Assembly (NCBI GenBank): GCA_015231665.1
Contig: JADGBD010000024.1
Location: 1 to 14,671 of the forward strand
From: Gammaproteobacteria bacterium
Lineage (GTDB): Bacteria; Pseudomonadota; Gammaproteobacteria; Chromatiales; Chromatiaceae
Length of the DNA: 14,671 nt
Direction: 5' to 3'
The translations under genes were made by a program, and so were the position numbers. The notes beneath the pieces were generated by a model. It searched no databases and was not told where the DNA came from. It saw only the letters and a program-made list of their open reading frames with translations. The first letter of the stretch is position 1. Each line of letters begins with the position of its first letter. Shown here in pieces: positions 1 through 6,955 of this stretch.

Positions 1-109
1 TGCAAAGTGCCTTTACTTCCAAAATCACCGGGCGCTGTCGGAGACGACTAAACCGCTCGCGCACCTCAGGTGTCTGCTCAAGGTAGCTTGGCAGTTCCAG
101 CCTAGTCAT
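1..109 (-). CDS. ABC transporter ATP-binding protein, N-terminal fragment (cut by window edge)
   Basis: Only the first 36 codons lie in the window, reading MTRLELPSYLEQTPEVRERF and then a segment ending VILEVKAL. The last part fits the first beta strand of an ABC ATPase, just before the usual K-x-F and the Walker A motif, which would lie outside the window. The start codon at 109-107 has a GGTGGA sequence a few bases upstream and begins 22 nt after the stop of the permease gene. That position, after binding protein and permease, is where the ATPase of a nitrate/sulfonate/taurine importer is normally encoded. The role (energising uptake at the inner face of the cytoplasmic membrane) is therefore inferred mainly from context; no catalytic motif is visible. 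The 25-30 residue extension before the predicted ATPase core is somewhat longer than in SsuB or TauB. Confidence 0.7.
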   Translation of the reverse strand, partial: MTRLELPSYLEQTPEVRERFSRLRQRPVILEVKALC

Positions 110-131
110 ATTGATCCACCGGCATGCTCCT

Positions 132-1097
132 TCATGCATTCACTGCGCCACGTTCCCAAGGGAAAATACGTCGCCCCAGCCAAGCCAGCAGCAGGTCGGT
201 GGCAAGACCGATAATGCCGATAATAATGATGGCAGCGTATACGTTATCGAAGTTCTTATAGCGCGCTTGTTGAGTGATGAACCAGGTGATCCCCGAACTC
301 GTACCAATTAACTCAGCGACGATAAGGTAGGTCCAAGCCCATCCGAGAAGAATACGCAGATCGCGGTAGAGGTGCGGAATGATGCCGGGAACCACCACTC
401 GAAACAGCAGTTGCATCCGGCGTGCACCCAGCGTCAAGGCCGCTTCCAGCAAAGAGGGATCGAGTTTGCGGGTGGTATTTGCCACGATCAGCACCTGCTG
501 GAAAAAGGTACCAATAAAAATAATGGCAATCTTTGGCCCGTCGTGAATGCCGAGTATCGCCACTGCAAGAGCACCAAATGCGGGCGCTGGCAAGTAGCGA
601 AAGAATTCGATAAACGGCTCTGAAAGCCGCGACATCAGATCGAACGTACCTGCCAGAATCCCCAGCGGCACACCAAACAGTGATGAGAGTAAGAACCCCC
701 AGAAGATCACCTGGATGCTATGCCACAGGCTTTCATGCAACCAAGGCTCGTTACGTCGCTTGGGCTCTGTGGTGAAAGCCGTGTATAACGCCAGAGCCAC
801 CTCATGCGGTGCAGGCAGATATATGGGATTGGCCCGCTGACCCTGCGGCATCGGCTTACCCTCAGCAGCCATTGCCTGCGCCTCACGGTCGAACACCTTG
901 CGGTCGACCAGCATACCCTCGCGAAAGTAACTGACCCCACCGGCCTCACTGATTTCCATTTGAGGATGCCAAATAAAGGGGACGTAGCTGACCAGGCTCC
1001 AGACCAACAGCGGAAGCAGAAAACTCATCAATCCAAGCAACAGCCGGGCTCGAGGCCGTAGTTGCTTGCGTACAGCAAACCAATGATTGGCACTCAT
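132..1097 (-). CDS. ABC transporter permease, nitrate/sulfonate/taurine class (SsuC/TauC-like)
   Basis: A 321-residue inner-membrane permease that would form the channel of an ABC importer. Membrane segments are visible at about 19-40, 128-150, 170-184, 190-207, 245-265 and 286-307. The cytoplasmic EAA loop that contacts the ATPase is clear at 218-237 (EAALTLGARRMQLLFRVVVP), placing it in the BPD_transp_1 family. An unusual feature is a hydrophilic insert of roughly 85 residues between the first and second membrane segments (about 41-127), predicted periplasmic; ordinary SsuC/TauC proteins have only a short loop there. The gene starts 40 nt after the binding-protein stop and ends 22 nt before the ATPase start, so the three are very probably one transcript. 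Family membership is secure. The substrate cannot be told from sequence; taurine, sulfonates, nitrate, urea-type or pyrimidine-like compounds are all handled by relatives. Confidence 0.9.
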   Translation of the reverse strand: MSANHWFAVRKQLRPRARLLLGLMSFLLPLLVWSLVSYVPFIWHPQMEISEAGGVSYFREGMLVDRKVFDREAQAMAAEGKPMPQGQRANPIYLPAPHEVALALYTAFTTEPKRRNEPWLHESLWHSIQVIFWGFLLSSLFGVPLGILAGTFDLMSRLSEPFIEFFRYLPAPAFGALAVAILGIHDGPKIAIIFIGTFFQQVLIVANTTRKLDPSLLEAALTLGARRMQLLFRVVVPGIIPHLYRDLRILLGWAWTYLIVAELIGTSSGITWFITQQARYKNFDNVYAAIIIIGIIGLATDLLLAWLGRRIFPWERGAVNA

Positions 1098-1137
1098 TCG
1101 AATTGCGTCAGCTTTCTGATCCAGAGCCCTGGTGCGG

Positions 1138-2118
1138 TCACATACCCATGGTCAGTGACGGGTCAATGAAGCTGTCTACGTCCTGCGGGCTTTCATAGAC
1201 CTTATTGGCAACGTTGAAGTCATCAGCGATCTTCGACGAGCCATACACGGAGGAGAAGCCCTCAGCCTTGGCAAAATGCTTCTTGGCCTCTGCCAAGGTC
1301 AGAATCTTAGTGCCTTGCAAGAACGGCTTGTATTCCTCAGGCGACAAGCCCACGCGTGACGCCATGATGCGTAACGCATCAGGCTGAGTCTCGGGATCCT
1401 GAACATAGTCCACCACGCGATACCAGACCTTGATCACTTTGGCCCAGTCGTCCTTTCGGCTGGCATAACTTGCCGGAGAAGCACAGTACATGTCGTAGAT
1501 CAGTCCCGGAGCATTGGCGCTGGTGTAGATGGCGGTGGAACCGGGCACCAGTTTCAGTGCCTGACCCGAACTGGGCTGCCAGGCAACAATGGCATCCACA
1601 TCACCGGACGCCAGCACCTGTGGAGTTTCATTGGTAGGAACATTGACCAGTTCCACATCGGCCTCTGTCATGCCGTTATCCTTGAGCGCGTTGAGCAACA
1701 TCAGATGTGAGACAAATCCAACCTCAACACCGACCTTCTTGCCCTTGAGCTCCTTCATCGACTGTATACCCGGCTTGGCAATTACCATGTCGTTGCCATT
1801 AGAGTAGTCGTTCATCAGTATCATCACGCTTTTGGCGCCGGTGGCTCCGGTCACCAACGCATCACCGTTAGTCATGCCCACCCCATCCAACTTGCCGGCC
1901 GCAAAGGCATCCATGGAGGCAACGTAGTCGAACCACTCGAACTGCACATCGACCCCTTCCTCCTTGAACCATTGTTTCTCGATGGCAACCTCCCAGGCCA
2001 CCCAACCCGGCCAATCGCTATAGCCAATACGCAGCGGTTCAGCATTTGCTACCAGGGACATCCCGGCAAAGGCTAACCCCAGCAAGGCAACGACGGCTTT
2101 CTGCAACGATGATTTCAT
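1138..2118 (-). CDS. ABC transporter substrate-binding protein (NMT1/THI5/SsuA-like), periplasmic
   Basis: A 326-residue periplasmic binding protein. The start at 2118 is chosen over an in-frame upstream ATG at 2184 because it has a GGAGAG sequence at good spacing and yields a proper signal peptide: [10 protein letters not shown], a hydrophobic core, then a VANA cleavage site near residue 26. The mature part begins [20 protein letters not shown], followed by [14 protein letters not shown], the pattern of the nitrate/sulfonate/taurine binding-protein superfamily (type II fold). Further family-like stretches are the [19 protein letters not shown] lobe segment and the [16 protein letters not shown] segment. 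It would capture the ligand and deliver it to the permease encoded next. It is transcribed from its own upstream region, which contains dyad symmetry and a motif shared with the desaturase operon. The ligand is unknown. Class assignment is strong; sulfonate versus other ligand is undetermined. Confidence 0.9.
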   Translation of the reverse strand: MKSSLQKAVVALLGLAFAGMSLVANAEPLRIGYSDWPGWVAWEVAIEKQWFKEEGVDVQFEWFDYVASMDAFAAGKLDGVGMTNGDALVTGATGAKSVMILMNDYSNGNDMVIAKPGIQSMKELKGKKVGVEVGFVSHLMLLNALKDNGMTEADVELVNVPTNETPQVLASGDVDAIVAWQPSSGQALKLVPGSTAIYTSANAPGLIYDMYCASPASYASRKDDWAKVIKVWYRVVDYVQDPETQPDALRIMASRVGLSPEEYKPFLQGTKILTLAEAKKHFAKAEGFSSVYGSSKIADDFNVANKVYESPQDVDSFIDPSLTMGM

Positions 2119-2189
2119 AATGCTCTCCAATCGGATTATCACAAACGGATAGTTGTAACCAGCTGAGAGCAACCAGCGTGCCATCTCTC

Positions 2190-2236
2190 GGCAATGATCA
2201 TATCTGATTGTTATTATTAGAATATCAGATCATTCT
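2190..2236 (-). promoter_or_regulatory. Candidate promoter/operator of the ABC importer operon
   Basis: This AT-rich stretch lies about 75-115 nt upstream of the binding-protein start. On the minus strand it contains a -10-like TATGAT (2202-2197); no convincing -35 is seen at 17 bp, which would fit activator dependence. Two inverted repeats are nested here: AATGATC (2193-2199) with GATCATT (2228-2234), and ATCTGAT (2202-2208) with ATCAGAT (2224-2230). The minus-strand sequence AACAATCAGATATGA (2212-2198) matches 13 of 15 positions in the region upstream of the desaturase operon. A regulator-binding site is inferred, not shown. Confidence 0.5.
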
Positions 2237-2259
2237 AGGGCTGGCGAGAGTAACTCAAG

Positions 2260-2276
2260 GCGCCCCATCCTGGCGC
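2260..2276. other. Short stem-loop between the two transcription units
   Basis: GCGCC and GGCGC (2260-2264 and 2272-2276) can pair around a 7-nt loop. It lies about 40 nt beyond the stop of the DMT transporter gene, where a terminator would be expected, but no T-run follows on the minus strand. It could be a weak terminator or a chance GC dyad. Confidence 0.25.
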
Positions 2277-2313
2277 TGAGCGACGCACCCGCGCGCCCTC
2301 TTGGTGCAGAGTC

Positions 2314-3210
2314 TCAACCTTCCGACTGCACCACCGCAGGTTCGTCCGTCTCGGCACGCAATGCCTCAATGCTTGCCGCCACCAAGATCAAGGTGCCGCC
2401 GAGCAACTCTAGCGCATCCATGGTTTCACCACCGATCCAAGTGGCAGTAACCACTGCGGTAACCAATTCCATGATGATGATGATGGAGGCGCGACCGGCC
2501 TCGAGATGGGTCACAGCCCATTGGGAACCGATATTGGCCAATAGCAGCCAGAACACCGCATACAGGATGAGACCACCCCAAGCCGCCCCGACCACACTGA
2601 CTGGGAACGCCGCCAACCCCGTCAGCAAAATCCCCGCAGCGAGAAGCGTGCAGCCCCAGAACATGGCCGCCAGCTTGGTGCGCACCGGCACCCTTTGGGC
2701 CGCGCGAAACACCAGGTTATTGAGCGCGAACAGCAGCCCGGACAACAGTGCCACCAGGTCTAACCAGGATGGTGGGGAATCGAGCAGTTCCCAGGCACCG
2801 AGCACCAATACAGCGCCACCCACCGCGAGCACCACACCAAGCCAGCGCCAGCCGTCCACCGATTCGCCGAGAAACAGTTTGCCCCCCAGCACTCCCCAAA
2901 CCGGCAGCGGGTAGAACAGCACCATCACCCGCACTACCTCGCCGTACACCAACGCCGTTGTGAAAGCCAGGTTAGCCCCACCACCGAGCAGCGCGATCAG
3001 CAATAGTTGGCGCATAGATTCAGGATGGCGCCAACGACCAAAGCTGGCTAACAGCCAAGGAGTCAACAATAGCGCCAACAGGCCATAAGCGCCGAATGTA
3101 AGCGCCACGCCGCTGATGCCTGCCTCGTTGATCGCCTTCAGGGGCAGCCATGAAGCACCCCACAGCACCGATGCGCCGAGCAGGACCAATACCGGCCGGG
3201 CAGCAGTCAT
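2314..3210 (-). CDS. DMT superfamily (EamA) transporter
   Basis: A 298-residue inner-membrane protein with about ten hydrophobic segments arranged as two EamA repeats. The first repeat opens VLVLLGASVLWGASWLPLK, the characteristic WGxxWxxxK entry of the family; the second begins near LDLVALLSGLLFALNN. Relatives export or import amino acids, nucleotides or other metabolites, usually by proton or substrate exchange; the direction and substrate here are unknown. The ATG at 3210 is preferred over an ATG at 3282 because it overlaps the stop of the preceding TIM-barrel gene as ATGA, a typical translational coupling, and because the upstream extension would be hydrophilic and read through that gene. 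It is the last gene of the four-gene desaturase operon, so it may move the pathway's substrate, product or an intermediate. Confidence 0.85.
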   Translation of the reverse strand: MTAARPVLVLLGASVLWGASWLPLKAINEAGISGVALTFGAYGLLALLLTPWLLASFGRWRHPESMRQLLLIALLGGGANLAFTTALVYGEVVRVMVLFYPLPVWGVLGGKLFLGESVDGWRWLGVVLAVGGAVLVLGAWELLDSPPSWLDLVALLSGLLFALNNLVFRAAQRVPVRTKLAAMFWGCTLLAAGILLTGLAAFPVSVVGAAWGGLILYAVFWLLLANIGSQWAVTHLEAGRASIIIIMELVTAVVTATWIGGETMDALELLGGTLILVAASIEALRAETDEPAVVQSEG

Positions 3211-4058
3211 GATCGTGGTCGAGACAGGAAAGTCTCGAAATGGTTGCGCTCCCTGTCCCCCACCCATCGATTGATTTGCCACAAATCGGCAACCGGTGCC
3301 GCGGTGAAGGGCAATTGATGTAAATATCCGTCGGGGCCAAACTCAGGTGTCATGGTCGTACAGGTGAAACCGCGATTGCGCTGTGCATCCCAACAGAGCT
3401 CCCACCATCGCTGATGGGCAGCTAACGCCTCGGCGTACTCGGGGGCGGCCGGATGTGGCACCTGGGGACCCTGATCGTAGCCAATCCGGGCGTGAATATG
3501 CCGTACTCGTGGCGCAATGGCCTCGATAACATCAAGTTCAGTGTCCAACAAGCGTTCGCAGACCACGCACCAATGGCTAAAGTCCACGGTCAGTTGCATG
3601 TCGGGTAGCACTTCCAGCAGACGCTGGGTGACCCAGGGATTGAACAGCGAGCGACTGCGATGGGTTTCAAAACACAAAACGACACCGTAGCGAGCACCCA
3701 AGGCCATGGCCTGCATAAAGAAATCCTGGCTCTCCTGCTCTGACCAGGCGTCGCAACCTGCGATTACGGTTACCAAGTGCGGATCAAAGCCCTGGCAGCG
3801 ATCAAGACCTGCCTCCAAGTCAGCGAGATGCTGTCCCATACTGGCCTGGCGATCAGGCACATAGGAGCCGCCGGTGGTGATCTCGGCGATGAATCCCAAG
3901 TCGTGCGCCTGGAGCGCCGCGCGTAACGCCTGCTGAGCCTCGGCCTGTTTTGGCACCTGCCCTTCGAGCCCATTGAAGCCTGCAGCGACCGCCTGGGCTG
4001 CGGCCTCTTCGAAGTGACCGACAAATCCCCACAAGGTTTTGAACAGCTGCAACTGCAT
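3207..4058 (-). CDS. Sugar phosphate isomerase/epimerase-like TIM-barrel protein (AP endonuclease 2 superfamily)
   Basis: A 283-residue cytoplasmic protein. The start at 4058 lies 7 nt after the stop of the upstream hydrolase gene, with a weak GAG ribosome site. The xylose-isomerase-like TIM-barrel pattern is visible: FVGHFEEAAAQAVAAGFNGLE near the N terminus, then likely divalent-metal ligands in order, E131 and H133 (CFETHRS), D159 and H162 (TVDFSHW), H187/H189 (RHIHARIG) and E239 (TPEFGPDGY). Such enzymes isomerise or epimerise sugars, inositols or hydroxy-acids, or act as dehydratases and lyases; MocC and IolE-type proteins are examples. The long segment before the C terminus (WWELCWDAQRNRGF) suggests a specialised subfamily. 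The exact reaction is unknown. Tight packing with the lactonase-like and desaturase-like genes implies a step in the same pathway. Confidence 0.8.
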   Translation of the reverse strand: MQLQLFKTLWGFVGHFEEAAAQAVAAGFNGLEGQVPKQAEAQQALRAALQAHDLGFIAEITTGGSYVPDRQASMGQHLADLEAGLDRCQGFDPHLVTVIAGCDAWSEQESQDFFMQAMALGARYGVVLCFETHRSRSLFNPWVTQRLLEVLPDMQLTVDFSHWCVVCERLLDTELDVIEAIAPRVRHIHARIGYDQGPQVPHPAAPEYAEALAAHQRWWELCWDAQRNRGFTCTTMTPEFGPDGYLHQLPFTAAPVADLWQINRWVGDRERNHFETFLSRPRS

Positions 4059-4065
4059 GGATTAC

Positions 4066-4848
4066 TCAATCAAAGAAATCAGGAAAGCGGTTACGTGCCA
4101 GGAAGAAAGCCATATCGTGGTTGGGCCAGAGCTCCGCTCCCATCTCCTCGGCAAGCCTCTTTAGTTTGCGGATACTGGCACGGGCCAGATCTTCTCGATC
4201 TCGCCAGCACAATCCCGGTGGCACCTCATCGACGAGATTCTCGGTCAAGTCCGCCGCATCACCAGCCAGCAAAATCGGTGCGCCCGTGGGCAGTTCGATC
4301 AGCATGGACATGTGACCGGCAGTATGACCAGGCGTCTCGATAGCTTCGACCCCCGGGGCCAAAGCGTACTCAGCGCACTGCGGGCACCAGTTGTAATCAC
4401 CCGCAAAGTCGCTGGCAAAGTAAGCGCCATCAGCCGGTTCACGTGCCGCATCCAACTCGCGCTGATGGACATGAATCTCAGCATGGGCCATCTCGCTTAA
4501 TCCACCACCATGATCAAAATGCAGGTGTCCGCAAAAAACCAAGTCCACATCCTGAGGCCTAAGACCCAGTTTCTCAAGCCGATTGGGCAGTCGCTGTTCC
4601 TCGGTCATTTGCGGTGGTCCAAAAGGAAATTCGTCACTTTCGTACCAATGGGCGCGCTGGACGGGATCAACAATTTTGGCGTAATCACAGCCTACATCAT
4701 AGAGAATCCGGCCCTGACTGGTCTCAATCAAGTAAGCAAGAATCGGGGCTTCAATAATCTCACCAACGCCTCTACCACGGGTCGACAATGTCTTTTCATA
4801 ACGGTGGATACCGGTGAGAATCGGCCAAAACTTGCGCACCGCTGTCAT
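4066..4848 (-). CDS. Metallo-beta-lactamase-fold hydrolase, N-acyl homoserine lactonase-like
   Basis: A 260-residue protein with the dinuclear zinc motif HxHxDH: H108, H110, D112, H113 in CGHLHFDHGGG. Further ligands are H175 (ETPGHTAGHMS), D197 (LLAGDAAD) and H244 (WPNHD). Order and spacing match the AHL-lactonase branch (AiiA, AttM, 4-pyridoxolactonase-like), whose members hydrolyse lactones. The gene starts 2 nt after the desaturase stop and is followed after 7 nt by the TIM-barrel gene. A lactonase step in a catabolic pathway is the most natural reading, since an oxygenase followed by ring opening is a common logic. Quorum quenching is possible but not indicated by context: there is no luxI/luxR nearby. 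The fold and metal chemistry are confident; the substrate is not known. No signal peptide is seen, so it should be cytoplasmic. Confidence 0.85.
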   Translation of the reverse strand: MTAVRKFWPILTGIHRYEKTLSTRGRGVGEIIEAPILAYLIETSQGRILYDVGCDYAKIVDPVQRAHWYESDEFPFGPPQMTEEQRLPNRLEKLGLRPQDVDLVFCGHLHFDHGGGLSEMAHAEIHVHQRELDAAREPADGAYFASDFAGDYNWCPQCAEYALAPGVEAIETPGHTAGHMSMLIELPTGAPILLAGDAADLTENLVDEVPPGLCWRDREDLARASIRKLKRLAEEMGAELWPNHDMAFFLARNRFPDFFD

Positions 4849-4850
4849 GA

Positions 4851-5855
4851 TCAGTGTGCTGTCAAGAATGAAACGCCAACCACGCCGACGAAAGCACTGG
4901 CTTTATCACCACGCACATCCAATCCCGGCGGATCGCCGTTGATAATCCGTTTAACCCGATACCGGTGATAGCTAGACAACAAGCGACTAAAGGGCAAGAC
5001 CTGCGAATTGTTTAAATCCAGAAACTGATCATGCAGTCTGGGCAGCCGATACCAAGGCATACCGGGCTGCTGGTGATGGGCATTATGGTAAGCAAAATTC
5101 AGCACCAACAGGTTCAACCAGGGATGACGTTGCGAAATCAGATTCGAAAAGGTATTGGCCTGTTCAAAGGCGCGATCATGGCGTTTCGCCTCGGCGCCAC
5201 GAGGCATTTCGAGGCTTTCAAGTACCGAATAAGTATGTTGGTGAACATCCATGAAGCGCAACATATGTAACATTAATAGATAGCTGAGCGGATAGAGCAT
5301 CAACACCCGCGGCGAGAACCACGCCAGACTGGCAAAAAAAGCCAGCCTTAGCAAAACCACCACGACCACCCTACGGCGCCGATCACGCCTGCCCGACAAA
5401 GTGAATGGCAGAACCAAAACCAAGGCATGCATCAGCATATCGACAGCTGGTACATAGCACCATTCGAGAGCTTGTAAGCTGCGCAAAACCAGAGGGTGTC
5501 GCGACAGCCAAGGTCGAAAATCAAAGGCAACCACATCCGCACGGTCGGTGTGATGACGAACATGTTTGTGGCGAATATCCTCATAGCGCCCATAGCTCGC
5601 CCCGACAATCCACATCAAGGCCTCACCAAGCCATGCATGATGGCGGTTCTTGCTAAAAAGGGTGTTGTGCGCACACTCGTGCAGAAGATAGGCTGCAATG
5701 ACCATCGCATGGCCTAGCAACAAAACACCGGCAGCGTTCAGCCACCATGTGCTGTGGAGCAACATCCATAGGCCAGCAACATACCCGACAAAGGCATAGC
5801 CCATGGCAGATAGGTTAGGAAGCAAGCCATCATCATGTCTGAATAGGCGAACCAT
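4851..5855 (-). CDS. Fatty acid desaturase superfamily membrane di-iron oxygenase
   Basis: A 334-residue integral membrane protein with the histidine boxes that bind two irons: HECAH (59-63), HKHVRHH (96-102) and HNAHH (257-261), plus extra histidines in DVHQHTY (203-209). Hydrophobic segments flank the boxes (about 17-35, 39-58, 138-154, 163-200). The family contains acyl-lipid desaturases but also hydroxylases and oxygenases on other substrates, such as MocD-type proteins of rhizopine catabolism. The start at 5855 is fixed by an AGGG 9-12 nt upstream and by the absence of ATG, GTG or TTG codons in frame before the upstream stop. As first gene of an operon with a lactonase-like hydrolase, an isomerase-like barrel and a transporter, it more probably oxygenates a small pathway substrate than remodels membrane lipids, though the latter is not excluded. 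No ferredoxin partner is encoded in the window. Confidence 0.85.
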   Translation of the reverse strand: MVRLFRHDDGLLPNLSAMGYAFVGYVAGLWMLLHSTWWLNAAGVLLLGHAMVIAAYLLHECAHNTLFSKNRHHAWLGEALMWIVGASYGRYEDIRHKHVRHHTDRADVVAFDFRPWLSRHPLVLRSLQALEWCYVPAVDMLMHALVLVLPFTLSGRRDRRRRVVVVVLLRLAFFASLAWFSPRVLMLYPLSYLLMLHMLRFMDVHQHTYSVLESLEMPRGAEAKRHDRAFEQANTFSNLISQRHPWLNLLVLNFAYHNAHHQQPGMPWYRLPRLHDQFLDLNNSQVLPFSRLLSSYHRYRVKRIINGDPPGLDVRGDKASAFVGVVGVSFLTAH

Positions 5856-5868
5856 AGCTGTTGACCCT

Positions 5869-5914
5869 GCGGGCCGTCCCGCACCAGGAAACAGGACACC
5901 GCGGGTCGTCCCAC
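5869..5914 (-). repeat. Two tandem 14-bp dyads in the desaturase operon leader
   Basis: On the plus strand, GCGGGCCGTCCCGC (5869-5882) and GCGGGTCGTCCCAC (5901-5914) match at 12 of 14 positions and are exactly 32 bp apart, about three helical turns. Each is itself an inverted repeat; in RNA each would form a five-pair hairpin with a four-base loop (one G-U pair in the distal copy). The proximal copy ends 14 nt upstream of the ATG at 5855, next to the AGGG ribosome site. It could be a paired operator or an RNA structure controlling translation. Confidence 0.5.
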
Positions 5915-5993
5915 GAGCCGTTGACAGAAAGCAGAACCCATTCGGGCCCCGTAGGCCAGCTATAGCAATCTACAGGCCAAGCCTTAGGCGAAA

Positions 5994-6022
5994 GTCATAT
6001 CATATTGTTTATTTTCATTTTT
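5994..6022 (-). promoter_or_regulatory. Candidate promoter/operator of the desaturase operon
   Basis: About 140 nt upstream of the desaturase start lies an AT-rich stretch. On the minus strand it reads AACAATATGATATGA (6009-5995), matching the ABC importer upstream element at 13 of 15 positions, with the same relation to a -10-like TATGAT/TATGAC. Similarity continues weakly on both sides (17 of 23 positions in all, plus A-rich sequence upstream). No -35 box is evident. A shared regulator or shared sigma factor is inferred. Confidence 0.5.
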
Positions 6023-6224
6023 CTCACAACAAGGAGCTTGAGTCTCAGTTTCTTAGCATTGCCAAGCCTGGAGCCCAATGATCCAGAACGGTTCATCGCG
6101 CACCATCAAAGAGCAGAGATTGATTAACCTAATGGATAGAGAAGGCCATTCAGTCGCCGGGATGCGGGTGGCGATGCGTTGGCCTGGCTGCCCTGACCGA
6201 ATTCAGACAATGGATTCTGTCGGC
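6023..6224. other. Intergenic stretch without a recognisable gene
   Basis: Between the desaturase promoter region and the DUF429 remnant no frame gives a recognisable protein. An AAGGAG (6031-6036) is followed too closely by a TTG that opens a 29-codon frame, so it is not annotated as a gene. A deleted or decayed divergent regulator gene is possible but not supported by any motif. Confidence 0.4.
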
Positions 6225-6785
6225 TTAGATGGCGGCGTAGAGGATTTCCATGGGCAGACCCTTGGTGTCTGTTTCCGGCTGTTCGGGCACTTGCCGGTGC
6301 CTATCCTTCAGGCTGGCGATCACTGCACCGACCAAGGCATCATGGATATCATCGTTGGCGAGCTCCCGCTTTGGCCAAGCCGCTCGCAGGCTTTGGCAGA
6401 TCGCCTCTGCATCTGGGCGGTAGCGTTGAAGAATCCGCAGGCGCTCTTGATGACCTGCCTGGGTTTTCTTGGAGTGCGCCATGGGCACACCACCATTCAG
6501 CCCCATGAAGCCGAGTTCCGGATGCATCTCGCGGAGTTTGCGCCGATCCGGCAGGGCCTGGATGAGGGTATCCACCTCGGCGATGCGGGGGAGGATGTTC
6601 CAGCTTTGACGGGAGAGTTTTCTGCCGGTGATTGCCTGGTTGATTCGGCAGGCTTCGGCGTAATCATTGCAGCCCAAGACTTGCCGGAATTCAGCAAAGC
6701 CAGACCCACTATAGGCCTGCACCGGGTGATCAGCGCCAAGCAGGGGGGCACGCGAGGTGGCGTGCATCCCCAACGCCCTGACCAA
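6225..6785 (-). pseudogene. DUF429 family protein, N-terminally truncated remnant
   Basis: The C-terminal two thirds of this frame has the DUF429 pattern: NDYAEACRINQAITGRKLSR, then QSWNILPRIAEVD, then REMHPELGFMGLNGG followed by PMAHSKKTQAGHQERL, and near the end ANDDIHDALVGAVIASL. DUF429 proteins have a predicted RNase H-like nuclease fold of unknown role, normally about 230-250 residues starting with a GxDGxxxGW-like acidic strand. Here that first part (roughly 90 residues) is missing. The frame is closed by a stop at 6803-6801, the only available start is a TTG at 6785, and the first ~30 residues do not resemble the family. It is therefore read as a broken gene rather than a functional short form. 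It has no ribosome site and no operon partner. Confidence 0.6.
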
Positions 6786-6943
6786 ATACGCCCAGGTGCA
6801 TTATTGAGCCGAGGAATGCATGATGTTAGCCTACGGCTATCCAGGTCTCTCCGCACAAGTACGCCAGCACCACCGTTTCGATGTCTGGCTGTAGCACCGT
6901 TCTGGGTCCCGGATCCAGGCGCTTGCCCGTGCATTCATCAACC

Positions 6944-6949
6944 GGAGGT
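6944..6949 (+). promoter_or_regulatory. Strong Shine-Dalgarno for the upstream ORF / cyclase
   Basis: A perfect GGAGGT lies 6 nt before the ATG at 6956. It is too far (62 nt) from the cyclase ATG at 7012 to serve it directly, and 20 nt from an alternative TTG at 6970. It therefore appears to load ribosomes onto the short upstream frame. Confidence 0.7.
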
Positions 6950-6955
6950 AACCGC

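Noticed and set aside
2119..2184. Upstream ATG (2184) as the start of the ABC binding protein
   Set aside because: It would place 22 extra residues before a good signal peptide; the ATG at 2118 has the GGAGAG site.
3211..3282. Upstream ATG (3282) as the start of the DMT transporter
   Set aside because: It lies inside the TIM-barrel gene and adds a hydrophilic leader; the ATGA overlap at 3210-3207 is the better start.
6038..6127. 29-codon plus-strand frame from TTG after AAGGAG
   Set aside because: The spacing between AAGGAG and the TTG is only one base, the product is short and matches nothing known.
6821..6895. Small plus-strand frame beginning ATG ATG TTA GCC
   Set aside because: Only about 24 codons, no ribosome site and no recognisable family; likely chance.
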